64,000 bases of DNA, taken from Bryobacteraceae bacterium (lineage in GTDB: Bacteria > Acidobacteriota > Terriglobia > Bryobacterales > Bryobacteraceae). The DNA is taken from assembly GCA_029975915.1 (NCBI GenBank), contig JARKOC010000058.1, positions 177,368-241,367 of the forward strand, written 5' to 3'. Shown here in pieces: positions 7,385 to 16,012 of this stretch; position 1 is the first letter of the stretch; every line of letters begins with the position of its first letter. The position numbers were made by a program, and so were the translations under genes. The notes under the pieces are model-generated. The model had not been told where the DNA came from, ran no database searches, and was given only the letters and a program-made list of their open reading frames with translations.

Positions 7385-9204
7385 CCAGCCGGCTCGCGGC
7401 TGCCCCGGCCGCATTGTTTTGCTTCTCCGCGATGTTGGCTCAACAGAGCTCCGCAGCACCGCCACCCGGCCACGGCGAGCAAACCAACAACGCAGCGGTC
7501 CAGAAGCTGAGCGCGGCCATCAACGCCGATTTGATTCTCAGGGCGAGTGTCGAAGAACTGGCTCGTGCCAGGAGTCTGCGGCTCATGAGCGATCCGCCGT
7601 ATTATGTCGAAATCGCGGTTGAGGATGCGAGATCATTCAGCGTCTCCGCCTCTTTTGGCGCTGTATTCGGCCCACAGGAGAACCACTTCCGGCCGGTTCG
7701 GGCGGCGGTGCGCGTCGGCCGTCCGGACTTCGACAACACCGGGTCCGTCTATAGCGACTTCTACAGCGGCACACGTTACGATTCCGATTTTCTGCCGCTC
7801 GACTCAAACCTTCTCAGTCTCCGTTCGGCGCTCTGGCTGACCTTGGACCGGACTTACAAGACCGCGGTCGAGGCCATAGGGCGCAAGAATGCGGCATTGC
7901 GAGGCGTCACGCTCCAGGACAGGCTGCCTGATTTTTCCAGCGCCCCGGCCACGATCTTGCTGGACACCGTCAAACCGGTCGCCGTAGACAAGGAGCTTTG
8001 GACGCGCCGCGTGCGCACTCTTTCGTCGCTGTTCAGGAACTCGCCCGAGACAACAGGCAGCGCTGTGGAGTTCCAGTTCACCCAGTCGGCCTCCTACTAT
8101 GTGAATAGCGAAAACAGCTTTGTCCGGGTGAACGACCACATTGCCTATGTTCAGGCAAGGGCCACGCGCCAAGCCACTGACGGACTGGTCGTTTATGACG
8201 GTGCCACGATCGTCGCCCTGTCGCCGTCCGCCCTGCCGTCCGAGTCCGCGCTGGCCGAGCAGGTTGGCTCGGTCGCCAGGAACCTGGACAGCCTTGCCGG
8301 GGCGCCGGCCGGGGAGGCCTATGCCGGGCCGGTCCTCTTCGAGCCCCACGCGGCAGCCCAGATCTTCGGTGAGATCTTCGGGACCCATCTTACCGTTGTT
8401 AGGCGTCCTGTGGCGGAAGCTGGACGTGTGGTTCCTTTCGGCGGCAGCGACTTCGAAACTCGTCTGGGCTCACGGGTGCTTCCGGAATGGATGGATTTAC
8501 TCGACGATCCATCCGCCACAGTGCATGAAGCAGTGCCACTCGCCGGCACCTTCAAAGTGGACATTGAGGGTGTGACGCCCGCTCCCCTCAACGTTGTGGA
8601 AAAGGGGGTCCTGAAAACTCTCTTGACCACCCGGCAACCAGTCCGGGGAGTTACCGCGTCAACGGGCCGCGCCCGGCTGCCCGGGGCGTTTGGCGTGCGG
8701 CAACCCAGGATTTCGAACCTTTTTGTGAAAGCTGCGCAGAGCGAGCCCCTTCCGTCGCTCAAGGCCCGCCTGATCGAGATGATCAAACAGCAGGGCAAGC
8801 CATACGGAATTTTGGTCAGGAAGATGGACTTTCCCTCCCACGGCTCGATCGATGATCTGCGGCGGTTGAGTCAGAGAACGGCTGGTTCGGGAGGCGGACG
8901 GCCGGTCAGCAACCCCGTATTGGTCTATCAGGTGATGCCGGATGGCAGCGAGAAACTGGTGCGAGGGCTCCGTTTTCGCAACCTGAGCACCCGGGCCTTC
9001 CGCGACATCCTAGCCGCGTCACGTGAAACCGCCGTATACAGCTACCTGGACAACGGACTGCCGCTCGCCCTGGCCGGGGCGGGGAGTTACGTCGCCGGCT
9101 GTTCAGTAATCGCGCCCGGAGTTCTCTTCGAGGATCTTGAACTCGAACCGGCCAGCGACGACGCGCCAAAACTGCCTATCGTCCCCCCGCCACCAACGCC
9201 TTAG
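7381..9204 (+). CDS. Exported TldD/TldE-like paralogue with lost zinc motif
   Basis: A 607-residue paralogue of the preceding protease, overlapping its stop by ATGA. It carries its own signal-peptide-like start (about 1-25). It aligns over the core: EAYAGPVLFEPHAA precedes the motif region, and VVEKGVLKTLLTTRQPVRG and GKPYGILV match the partner's VVDKGILKSFLVSREPVKG and GKPYGLYF. The HEIFGH helix has become GEIFGTH at 330-336: the first His is Gly and the second is Thr. Zinc catalysis is therefore not expected. This mirrors the TldD (active)/TldE (inactive) heterodimer, but in an apparently exported form. Substrate unknown. The C-terminus ends in a proline-rich tail, and lptFG follows after 11 bases. 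Confidence 0.82.
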   Translation: MTSRLAAAPAALFCFSAMLAQQSSAAPPPGHGEQTNNAAVQKLSAAINADLILRASVEELARARSLRLMSDPPYYVEIAVEDARSFSVSASFGAVFGPQENHFRPVRAAVRVGRPDFDNTGSVYSDFYSGTRYDSDFLPLDSNLLSLRSALWLTLDRTYKTAVEAIGRKNAALRGVTLQDRLPDFSSAPATILLDTVKPVAVDKELWTRRVRTLSSLFRNSPETTGSAVEFQFTQSASYYVNSENSFVRVNDHIAYVQARATRQATDGLVVYDGATIVALSPSALPSESALAEQVGSVARNLDSLAGAPAGEAYAGPVLFEPHAAAQIFGEIFGTHLTVVRRPVAEAGRVVPFGGSDFETRLGSRVLPEWMDLLDDPSATVHEAVPLAGTFKVDIEGVTPAPLNVVEKGVLKTLLTTRQPVRGVTASTGRARLPGAFGVRQPRISNLFVKAAQSEPLPSLKARLIEMIKQQGKPYGILVRKMDFPSHGSIDDLRRLSQRTAGSGGGRPVSNPVLVYQVMPDGSEKLVRGLRFRNLSTRAFRDILAASRETAVYSYLDNGLPLALAGAGSYVAGCSVIAPGVLFEDLELEPASDDAPKLPIVPPPPTP

Positions 9205-9215
9205 AGGGGTACGCC

Positions 9216-11534
9216 ATGGGGTTGATCGGGCGGACACTGTTTCTTGAAATTCTGGCCAGCGCCATGCTCGGCTCAGTACTGTTCATCTTCGTCCTCTTTC
9301 TCCAGAAGGCGGGTCAACTCTTCTCAATCCTGGTGAACGCCTCCACAAACCCGGCCAATGTCGGGTATCTGTTTCTGTTGCTTCTGCCCGCTACATTGCC
9401 GCTTACGATCCCATTGGGCGTGCTGTCGGGTACGCTGATCGCACTCTCGCGGATGTCGAGCGACGGTGAGATCATCGCCCTGAGGGCATCGGGCATCCCA
9501 GCCCGCCGCCTCGCCCTTCCGACCGCAGCTTTCGGACTCGCGGCCGTCCTGCTCACGGGCTTTTGCTCGCTCTGGCTGACACCCTGGTGCAATACAGAAA
9601 CCATACGTGTCCTTAATGAGTTGGGAGCCGCACAGGTGACCGCCGAGATCCAGCCTCGCGTGTTCGAAGAGAGCTTCCCGAGGACGATTCTCTACGTGGG
9701 CGACGTATTGCCGGGTCAGCCAGTCCGCTGGCGCAATGTCTTCATTGCAGATATGACGCCGGCGGCCCAGAGGCAGTCGATGGGTTCAGGCGAACAGGGC
9801 GACGGCCCGCGGGTCACATTGGCCGGCGAAGCCCTTGTCACACCCGACCCCGCCCGCAACCGCCTGCAGTTGACCATGCGGCACAACAGCATTTACGAAG
9901 CTGGCCCAAACCCCGAGACCTACTATCGTGTGACCTATCCGAAAGGCGAGCAGGTGCTTGAGGCCCGGGAGCGCAGTGCGGTCAGGGCCAAGCTATTTTC
10001 AGCCACGCCTACACTGGCCCTGATCCCTGATCTGGACAAGTCGGTTGAAGCGACTCTGGAGTTCCATCAAAGGCTCGCCTTGCCCCTGGCGTGCCTGCTA
10101 CTTGCGCTCACAGGGCTGCCTCTGGGGATCAGTTCCCGCAAAGGCGGCAAGTCGGCGGCATTTGTAGTTACGGTCGCCTTCGCGTTTCTCTACTACATGG
10201 CGCTGGTCAGCTTGGTCGGACTGGCTCGCGAGGGCCGGTTCGACCCCGCTTGGGCAGTCTGGATGCCAAACCTGGTTTTTGCTGTGTTCGGCTTAGTCGC
10301 CATGATCCGGCTGGAGCGCACCGCGGGGCGGGACACATTCGGAGCGGTGAGATTCTGGGCTGCCCACCACACCGGGCGGATTGCTTCCGCGCTTCAGCAG
10401 GCAACCTCTAGTCCTGGATCTTACCGGCGAATCACAGCGCTCCCGTCGGTGATTGATTCGATGGTTCTCTCCAGCTTTCTGTTTTACTTCGGAGTGCTGC
10501 TGGCCACATTCGTCCTGCTCACCGAGGTTTTCAATTTCTTCGAGCTGCTCGGCGACGTGTTCAAACAGCAGATTCCGATGGGAGACCTCATACGATACCT
10601 GGTGTTCCTTGCTCCGAAACTCATCTTCGACGCGGCCCCGGTCAGCATCCTCGTAGCGGTGCTGGTCACCTTCGGAGTGATGGCCAAGAACAACGAAATT
10701 ACGGCATTCAAGGCCTGTGGCGTCAGCCTCTTTCGGCTGGCCGCGCCCGTCTTTGTCGCCAGCGCCCTGCTGAGCGGTGCGCTTTTTGCATTTGATCACT
10801 ATGTGGTGACTCAGGCGAACCTCGTCCAGGACGCCCTGCGAAGCCGCATCAAGGGCAATCCTGTCCAGACGTACCTGAGTCCCAGCCGGCAGTGGATCTT
10901 CGGACGGGGATCGAGGATCTACTATTACAAACTGTTCGATCCTGAGAGCCAGATGTTGGGCGATGTCAGCGTCTTCGAATTCGACGATGCCGAATTCCGG
11001 TTGAAGCGCCACATTCGCGCATCGCAGGCGCGGTGGGAGCCAAGACTCAAGACCTGGGTCTTTCAGGACGGCTGGTCGCGGGTCCTCCAAGGCCCCAAAG
11101 AGGGATTCATCAATTTCGCCGGCGAGACGGCCACGTTCTCCTCGATCGACGAGCCCCCTTCCTGGTTCGCCAAGGAGGTGAAGACCTATAAACAGATGAC
11201 TTACGAGCAATTGGGGGAATACATTGCCGAACTGCGTCAAAGCGGATTCAGCGTGGTGCCTCTGGAAGTTCAGTACAACCGCAAGTTCTCGTTGCCTCTG
11301 TTCGCGCTCGTCATGGCCTTGATTTCCGTTCCTTTCGCATTCCTGACCGGCAGCCGGGGTGCGATGACTGGGGTTGGCGTCAGTCTTTTCATTGCCATCG
11401 CTTATTTCTCTTTGAACTTCCTCTTTGAACAGCTTGGAAACGTTGGTTTGTTACCTCCGGCCCTAGCCGCGTGGTCACCGCACGCAGTATTCACGCTATC
11501 GGGTTCATATTTGCTGACCAGGCTCAAGACGTAA
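9216..11534 (+). CDS. Fused LptF-LptG lipopolysaccharide-export permease
   Basis: A 772-residue protein containing two consecutive LptF/LptG-family permease units. Residues about 1-375 carry a first set of six membrane helices around a periplasmic beta-rich domain (about 125-285), and about 385-772 repeat the arrangement. The repeated internal features are an N-terminal helix, the LLPATLPLTIPLGVLSG and LAPKLIFDAAPVSILVAVL helices, and the following segments SDGEIIALRASGI and KNNEITAFKACGV. In most bacteria LptF and LptG are separate inner-membrane subunits that pair with LptB2 to extract lipopolysaccharide; here one chain could form the whole permease. No lptB, lptC or lptA is present. It starts 11 bases after the TldE-like gene and ends 3 bases before the addB-like gene. 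Confidence 0.88.
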   Translation: MGLIGRTLFLEILASAMLGSVLFIFVLFLQKAGQLFSILVNASTNPANVGYLFLLLLPATLPLTIPLGVLSGTLIALSRMSSDGEIIALRASGIPARRLALPTAAFGLAAVLLTGFCSLWLTPWCNTETIRVLNELGAAQVTAEIQPRVFEESFPRTILYVGDVLPGQPVRWRNVFIADMTPAAQRQSMGSGEQGDGPRVTLAGEALVTPDPARNRLQLTMRHNSIYEAGPNPETYYRVTYPKGEQVLEARERSAVRAKLFSATPTLALIPDLDKSVEATLEFHQRLALPLACLLLALTGLPLGISSRKGGKSAAFVVTVAFAFLYYMALVSLVGLAREGRFDPAWAVWMPNLVFAVFGLVAMIRLERTAGRDTFGAVRFWAAHHTGRIASALQQATSSPGSYRRITALPSVIDSMVLSSFLFYFGVLLATFVLLTEVFNFFELLGDVFKQQIPMGDLIRYLVFLAPKLIFDAAPVSILVAVLVTFGVMAKNNEITAFKACGVSLFRLAAPVFVASALLSGALFAFDHYVVTQANLVQDALRSRIKGNPVQTYLSPSRQWIFGRGSRIYYYKLFDPESQMLGDVSVFEFDDAEFRLKRHIRASQARWEPRLKTWVFQDGWSRVLQGPKEGFINFAGETATFSSIDEPPSWFAKEVKTYKQMTYEQLGEYIAELRQSGFSVVPLEVQYNRKFSLPLFALVMALISVPFAFLTGSRGAMTGVGVSLFIAIAYFSLNFLFEQLGNVGLLPPALAAWSPHAVFTLSGSYLLTRLKT

Positions 11535-11537
11535 ATC

Positions 11538-14201
11538 ATGAAAATCTTCATCGGTCCACCCGGCTCCGGTAAAACGACAAGGATTCTGGATGCCGTTCGT
11601 TCAAGGATCGCTTCCGGAACCAACCGGTTCCGCCTGGTTGTCCCCACGTCGACCATGGCGCAGCATACCCGCAACCGGCTCGCCCGTGAAGGCCTGCTTG
11701 TCCGTCCTTCTTCAATCGTCACGCTCTCGCGCCTGATCGCCGAAATCCTTCCGGACCGTCGGGTGGTTTCATCGGCGGGCCTTTTAATCATTGTCGAGGA
11801 GGTAATGGGCAGGCTCAATCCGGCTTCATTCAAGTCGACTAGGGACGCTCCCGGACTACCCGCGGCCATCGCTTCAGCCATCGCCGAACTCGCCGGCGCC
11901 GGATGTTCGCCAGACACTTGGGCTGCACTCGGCTCCATGCGCGTATGGACTTCACCGATGATGGCCGACCTCGGGCGGATCTATTCCGAAGTGGAGGCAG
12001 AACTCGCTCGCCGGGGACTCTGTCTTTCGCCCGGACTCCTGGCGGAAGCTTCTCGGGCCATGTCTGAGGGTGCGCTCGCTCATTGCGACCAGTTCTTCTT
12101 TGATGGCTTCTTTACCCTTTCGCCCGCCGAATTGACTTTTCTCCGTGCAATAGCGAAATCCAGACAAATCACGTTGGCCTTGCCGGAATGGCCCGGAGCC
12201 GCTGAGGCCCAGCGCATTCTGCGGCAGGCCGGAGCGCTGGAGATGCGCCTTCATCCCTTGCGTCCGGCGCCGCAGGTGGAATTGGCCGCTCCCGCGACCA
12301 TCCATGGCGAAGCCGCGGAGATTGCGCGGCGGATTCTCAACCTAAACGAACAAGGGACTTCGTTTGGTCAGATTGGCATCATCGTTCGCGCCGCCAGTTC
12401 CCATTCGGACTTGCTCACATCGACACTCGCACAGTTCGGCGTCCCTGTCCGGTCCTACCTGGCCGAACCCCTTTCCGCCCACCCTGCCGCGCAATGGCTT
12501 TCCGCCCTGGCCCAATCCGTCCAGTGCTGCTGGGACCACGAAGCTGCTTTACGCCTGCTGAGAAACCCTGCGTTCCGCTGCGGGCTGTCCCCCGCCATCG
12601 AGGCGTTTGCCGCCGAAGCCATCCGGCTCATGCCCTCGGCAGGAGTCGCTGAACTGATGACGATCGCATCCAAGCTGCCAGGCGCCGAGCCGGTGCGAGA
12701 CGCTCTTGGCGCTTTGGGCGCGAGTGAATCCTGGAATCAGCTTCCGCTCACTCCCTCACAATGGGCGGCATCTCTCAAGCCGCTACTGGGCCTTGCAGCG
12801 CCGCCTGCCGGCGCATCGCCTGAATCCCTCCGCATCTCACAGATCCGCGGCGCCGCGATCGCCGCGTTGAGCGAAGCGCTCGACGAAACGGCCGGGTTCC
12901 TCGGCGATGAGCAGATCTCCTTCGAACGCTACTGGCGCCATGCCTGGCGGTTCATTGAAAGCGCTGAACTCCGTGTGGAGAGCGCGCGGAGAGATGCCGT
13001 GGCCCTGGTCGACGCGTATGAGGCCCGACAGTGGGAATGGCCCGTCACGTTTGTCGCCGGCCTGCTTGAGGGCGAGTTTCCTCGCCGCGCGCGCGTCGAC
13101 CCCATCCTGTCCAACGACCTCCGGATCAGGGCCAATCAAGCCGGCATCGCCTTGCGCACCCGCGAGGACCGCAGTCAGGAAGAGCGCTTTCTCTTTTCGC
13201 TGGCACTCTCCAGGGCCACTCGCCTCACGGTTCTGACCTACCCGCGATTCGACTCGAAAGGCGAGCTCAACCTTCCCAGTTTCGCCCTTGAATCGATTCA
13301 AGCCGCGCCCATCGATCCTGTTCCAGTCCGTATCCGCCCGTCGAGACCCGCCCCGCCCGCACCGCCGCCGGCCCTCGCATCGGCAGCCGCCATGGCGGCG
13401 CTCAGAGAACTCCACCCCGAACATACGGGCACCGCACTGGAGCAGTTTCTCCAGTGCCCGTTTGTCTTCTTCGCCCGCAAAACCCTCTTGCTCGACGATC
13501 CCCCATCTCTCCCGGCGGAACGGCTTGATATGGCGCAGCTTGGGTCGCTCGTGCACGCCGTCATTGCGGAATGGCACAAACTCGGACGCGGCGCCATCGA
13601 TGCGGTCTTCGATTCACACTGGAAGCGCCTGGTCGCCCGTCTGCGCATTCCCGAAGGATTCCAGCGCGAATTTGAGCGCCTCCGCGCACTCCGCGCGCTT
13701 CGCCACTACGCCGGTGATCCCCAAATCGCTGACGGCTTTGAGGCCAGTTTCGAAAAGCCGGTCCGAATCGAATTGCCTTCGGGCGAAACGGTCAAAGGCC
13801 GCATCGACCGCTGCGATGTGGGCCAAGACGGCCAGTGCCGGGTCATCGATTTCAAATACTCCCGCGTGACGAAACTCCAACGGTTGAAGCAACTCGACGA
13901 CGCGGGCGCGCTGCTTCAACTGGGACTGTACCTGGCCGCCGTCCGTGATGGCGGGCTCACCCCGGCCGCAGCCGCCTATGTTCCCTTGCGGTCAGCCGAA
14001 AAGTGGAGGTTCAAGGAGGATGTGGCTGAAATGATTGACCTCGCCATCCGGCGTGCTGATGAGGCTGTCATGCGCATTCTTGCCGGCGATATCGCCCCTC
14101 AACCCGTCATCGCCGACGTGTGCCAGTACTGCGATCTGGCCGCCGCCTGCCGTATCACCGAGATGCGCCGCGGCGAAACCGCCATGCCTGCCTCCGTCTG
14201 A
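11538..14201 (+). CDS. AddB-like helicase/PD-(D/E)XK nuclease with iron-sulfur cluster
   Basis: An 887-residue protein resembling AddB, the nuclease and inactivated-helicase subunit of AddAB double-strand-break repair. The N-terminal P-loop GPPGSGKTT is at 6-14. The C-terminal RecB-type nuclease has D757 in GRIDRCD and D771/K773 in VIDFKY, with Q/Y-type residues following. The four cysteines of an AddB-style 4Fe-4S clamp are present: C640 in FLQCPF and C862, C865, C871 in CQYCDLAAAC. ATG 11538 lies 3 bases after the lptFG stop, so expression is probably coupled. AddA, normally adjacent, is absent from the window. It may be encoded elsewhere, or the protein may act alone. Confidence 0.85.
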   Translation: MKIFIGPPGSGKTTRILDAVRSRIASGTNRFRLVVPTSTMAQHTRNRLAREGLLVRPSSIVTLSRLIAEILPDRRVVSSAGLLIIVEEVMGRLNPASFKSTRDAPGLPAAIASAIAELAGAGCSPDTWAALGSMRVWTSPMMADLGRIYSEVEAELARRGLCLSPGLLAEASRAMSEGALAHCDQFFFDGFFTLSPAELTFLRAIAKSRQITLALPEWPGAAEAQRILRQAGALEMRLHPLRPAPQVELAAPATIHGEAAEIARRILNLNEQGTSFGQIGIIVRAASSHSDLLTSTLAQFGVPVRSYLAEPLSAHPAAQWLSALAQSVQCCWDHEAALRLLRNPAFRCGLSPAIEAFAAEAIRLMPSAGVAELMTIASKLPGAEPVRDALGALGASESWNQLPLTPSQWAASLKPLLGLAAPPAGASPESLRISQIRGAAIAALSEALDETAGFLGDEQISFERYWRHAWRFIESAELRVESARRDAVALVDAYEARQWEWPVTFVAGLLEGEFPRRARVDPILSNDLRIRANQAGIALRTREDRSQEERFLFSLALSRATRLTVLTYPRFDSKGELNLPSFALESIQAAPIDPVPVRIRPSRPAPPAPPPALASAAAMAALRELHPEHTGTALEQFLQCPFVFFARKTLLLDDPPSLPAERLDMAQLGSLVHAVIAEWHKLGRGAIDAVFDSHWKRLVARLRIPEGFQREFERLRALRALRHYAGDPQIADGFEASFEKPVRIELPSGETVKGRIDRCDVGQDGQCRVIDFKYSRVTKLQRLKQLDDAGALLQLGLYLAAVRDGGLTPAAAAYVPLRSAEKWRFKEDVAEMIDLAIRRADEAVMRILAGDIAPQPVIADVCQYCDLAAACRITEMRRGETAMPASV

Positions 14202-14276
14202 CGCTCTCCTCGCCCGAATCCGAATCGCGATACACTCGATTCGATCCGCACTCACTCAACCAGCCAGGAGTATCCC

Positions 14277-15779
14277 ATGCGCCGAGGCATCTTCTTCCTT
14301 GCGACTCTGCCCCTACTCGCCGCCGAAATGCCGCTGTTGACGCCCAAACCCGGCCTGGAGCCGCGCATCAATGGGCCACGCGTCTACGGTGTCCGTCCGG
14401 GGAAGCCATTTCTTTACCGTATACCCGCCACCGGCGCGCGTCCGATAAAGTTTGAAGCAACCGGTCTCCCCTCGACAATCAAGCTGGATGCCGCCACCGG
14501 CATTCTCGCCGGCACGGCGCCCTTGACGCCGGGCGTCCACAAGGTGATCTTCCGCGCATCCAACTCGCAAGGCAAGGCATCCCGCGAGTTCCGGCTCACG
14601 GTTGGAGACACAATCGCCCTCACCCCGCCCATGGGCTGGAACCATTGGTACACGCACTACGACCGCGTCTCCGACAAACTCTTCCGGGAAGCGGCCGACG
14701 CCATGGTGGCCTCCGGTATGGCTGATTACGGCTACTCCTATGTCTCCATTGATGACTGCTGGATGATGAAGCCCGGATCGAAGGACCCGGCGCTTAGCGG
14801 CGAGCCGCGCGACTCCTCCGGCCGTATCCGTCCCAACCTTCGTTTCCCCGATATGCCGGCACTGACGGCCTACATCCACGCGAAGGGGCTGAAAGCGGGC
14901 ATTTACACCGGCCCCGGCCCATTGACTTGCGCCCAGTACACGGCAGCCTGGCAGCACGAGGAGATCGATGCCCGAACCTTCGCCGAGTGGGGCTTCGACC
15001 TGCTCAAGTACGACTGGTGCTCCTACGGACGTCTCGTCAAACCTGTCACGCGGGAGGACTATACCAAGCCCTACATTCTGATGGGCGAATTGCTAAAAAA
15101 GCAAAACCGGGACATCCAGTTCAACCTCTGCCAATACGGCATGGGCGAAGTCTGGAAGTGGGGAGGAGAAGTGGGCGGCCAATCCTGGCGCACGACCGGT
15201 GACCTCGGTCTGGAAAAGGACACCCGCCTGCCGGGCTTCTATTCCATTGCTTTCAAGAACATGGTCCTATCTGACTACGCAGGTCCTGGGCGTTGGAACG
15301 ATCCCGACTATATCCTGATCGGAACCATCGGCAACGCGCGCAGCATCAGCGATCCACCGAAGATGACGACGCTCACCGCCTGGGAGCAATACAGCTATAT
15401 GTCGTTGTGGTCGCTCATGGCCTCGCCGCTGTTCTTTTCTGGTGACATGTCGAAGCTGGACGAGTTCACGCTCAACGTCCTCTGTAACGCAGAAGTGATC
15501 GAAGTGAATCAAGATCCTTTGGGCAAACAGGCGCGCGTGATTCGCAGGACGGAAGACGAACTTGTCCTGCTCAAACCGCTCGAGGACGGCGCAGTGGCCG
15601 TGGGGCTATTCAATTTGAGCGAGAAGCCCCGTCGCATCGCTGTCTCGTTCGCCGATCTCGGTTTGAGCGGGAAGAAGAGGGTTCGTGACGTCTGGAGGCA
15701 GAAGGACTTGGCGCCCGTATCGGGTGAAATCTCCGCCGGGACCGAACGCCACGGAGTTGCGTTCTACCGGCTGCGGTAG
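14277..15779 (+). CDS. Secreted GH27 alpha-galactosidase with N-terminal Ig-like domain
   Basis: A 500-residue secreted glycosidase predicted to release terminal alpha-galactose from plant oligo- or polysaccharides. Order: short signal peptide (about 1-16), a putative Ig (He_PIG-type) domain at about 30-107 with GVHKVIFRASNSQG, a GH27 (beta/alpha)8 barrel from TPPMGWNHWYTHYD near 118, and a C-terminal beta domain. The nucleophile is D246 in LLKYDWCSY and the acid/base is D342 in RWNDPD, as in GH27 enzymes. GH27 also contains alpha-N-acetylgalactosaminidases and beta-arabinopyranosidases, so substrate is not certain. It is 75 bases downstream of the addB-like gene and may have its own promoter. 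Confidence 0.9.
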   Translation: MRRGIFFLATLPLLAAEMPLLTPKPGLEPRINGPRVYGVRPGKPFLYRIPATGARPIKFEATGLPSTIKLDAATGILAGTAPLTPGVHKVIFRASNSQGKASREFRLTVGDTIALTPPMGWNHWYTHYDRVSDKLFREAADAMVASGMADYGYSYVSIDDCWMMKPGSKDPALSGEPRDSSGRIRPNLRFPDMPALTAYIHAKGLKAGIYTGPGPLTCAQYTAAWQHEEIDARTFAEWGFDLLKYDWCSYGRLVKPVTREDYTKPYILMGELLKKQNRDIQFNLCQYGMGEVWKWGGEVGGQSWRTTGDLGLEKDTRLPGFYSIAFKNMVLSDYAGPGRWNDPDYILIGTIGNARSISDPPKMTTLTAWEQYSYMSLWSLMASPLFFSGDMSKLDEFTLNVLCNAEVIEVNQDPLGKQARVIRRTEDELVLLKPLEDGAVAVGLFNLSEKPRRIAVSFADLGLSGKKRVRDVWRQKDLAPVSGEISAGTERHGVAFYRLR

Positions 15780-16012
15780 GCGGCCAATGACCGCAACGCT
15801 GAGTGCCGTTGACCAGTCGTCCCACGCCCTGAAGGGCTTGAGATGGACACTTCCTCAACAAATGCGTAATCTCAAAGTCTGGATATGAGACTCGCAGGCG
15901 GAGCCACCCTCACGCCAGCCACGTATGGCATTGGCGGATCGATGAACCGCACCATCCGTCTGGTGTTTATCCCAGCCGTCGCGCGGCGAGACTCTCCCGG
16001 AAGGTATGATCC

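Noticed and set aside
10293..11240. Minus-strand frame of 315 codons
   Set aside because: Antisense to the second half of LptFG; no motifs.
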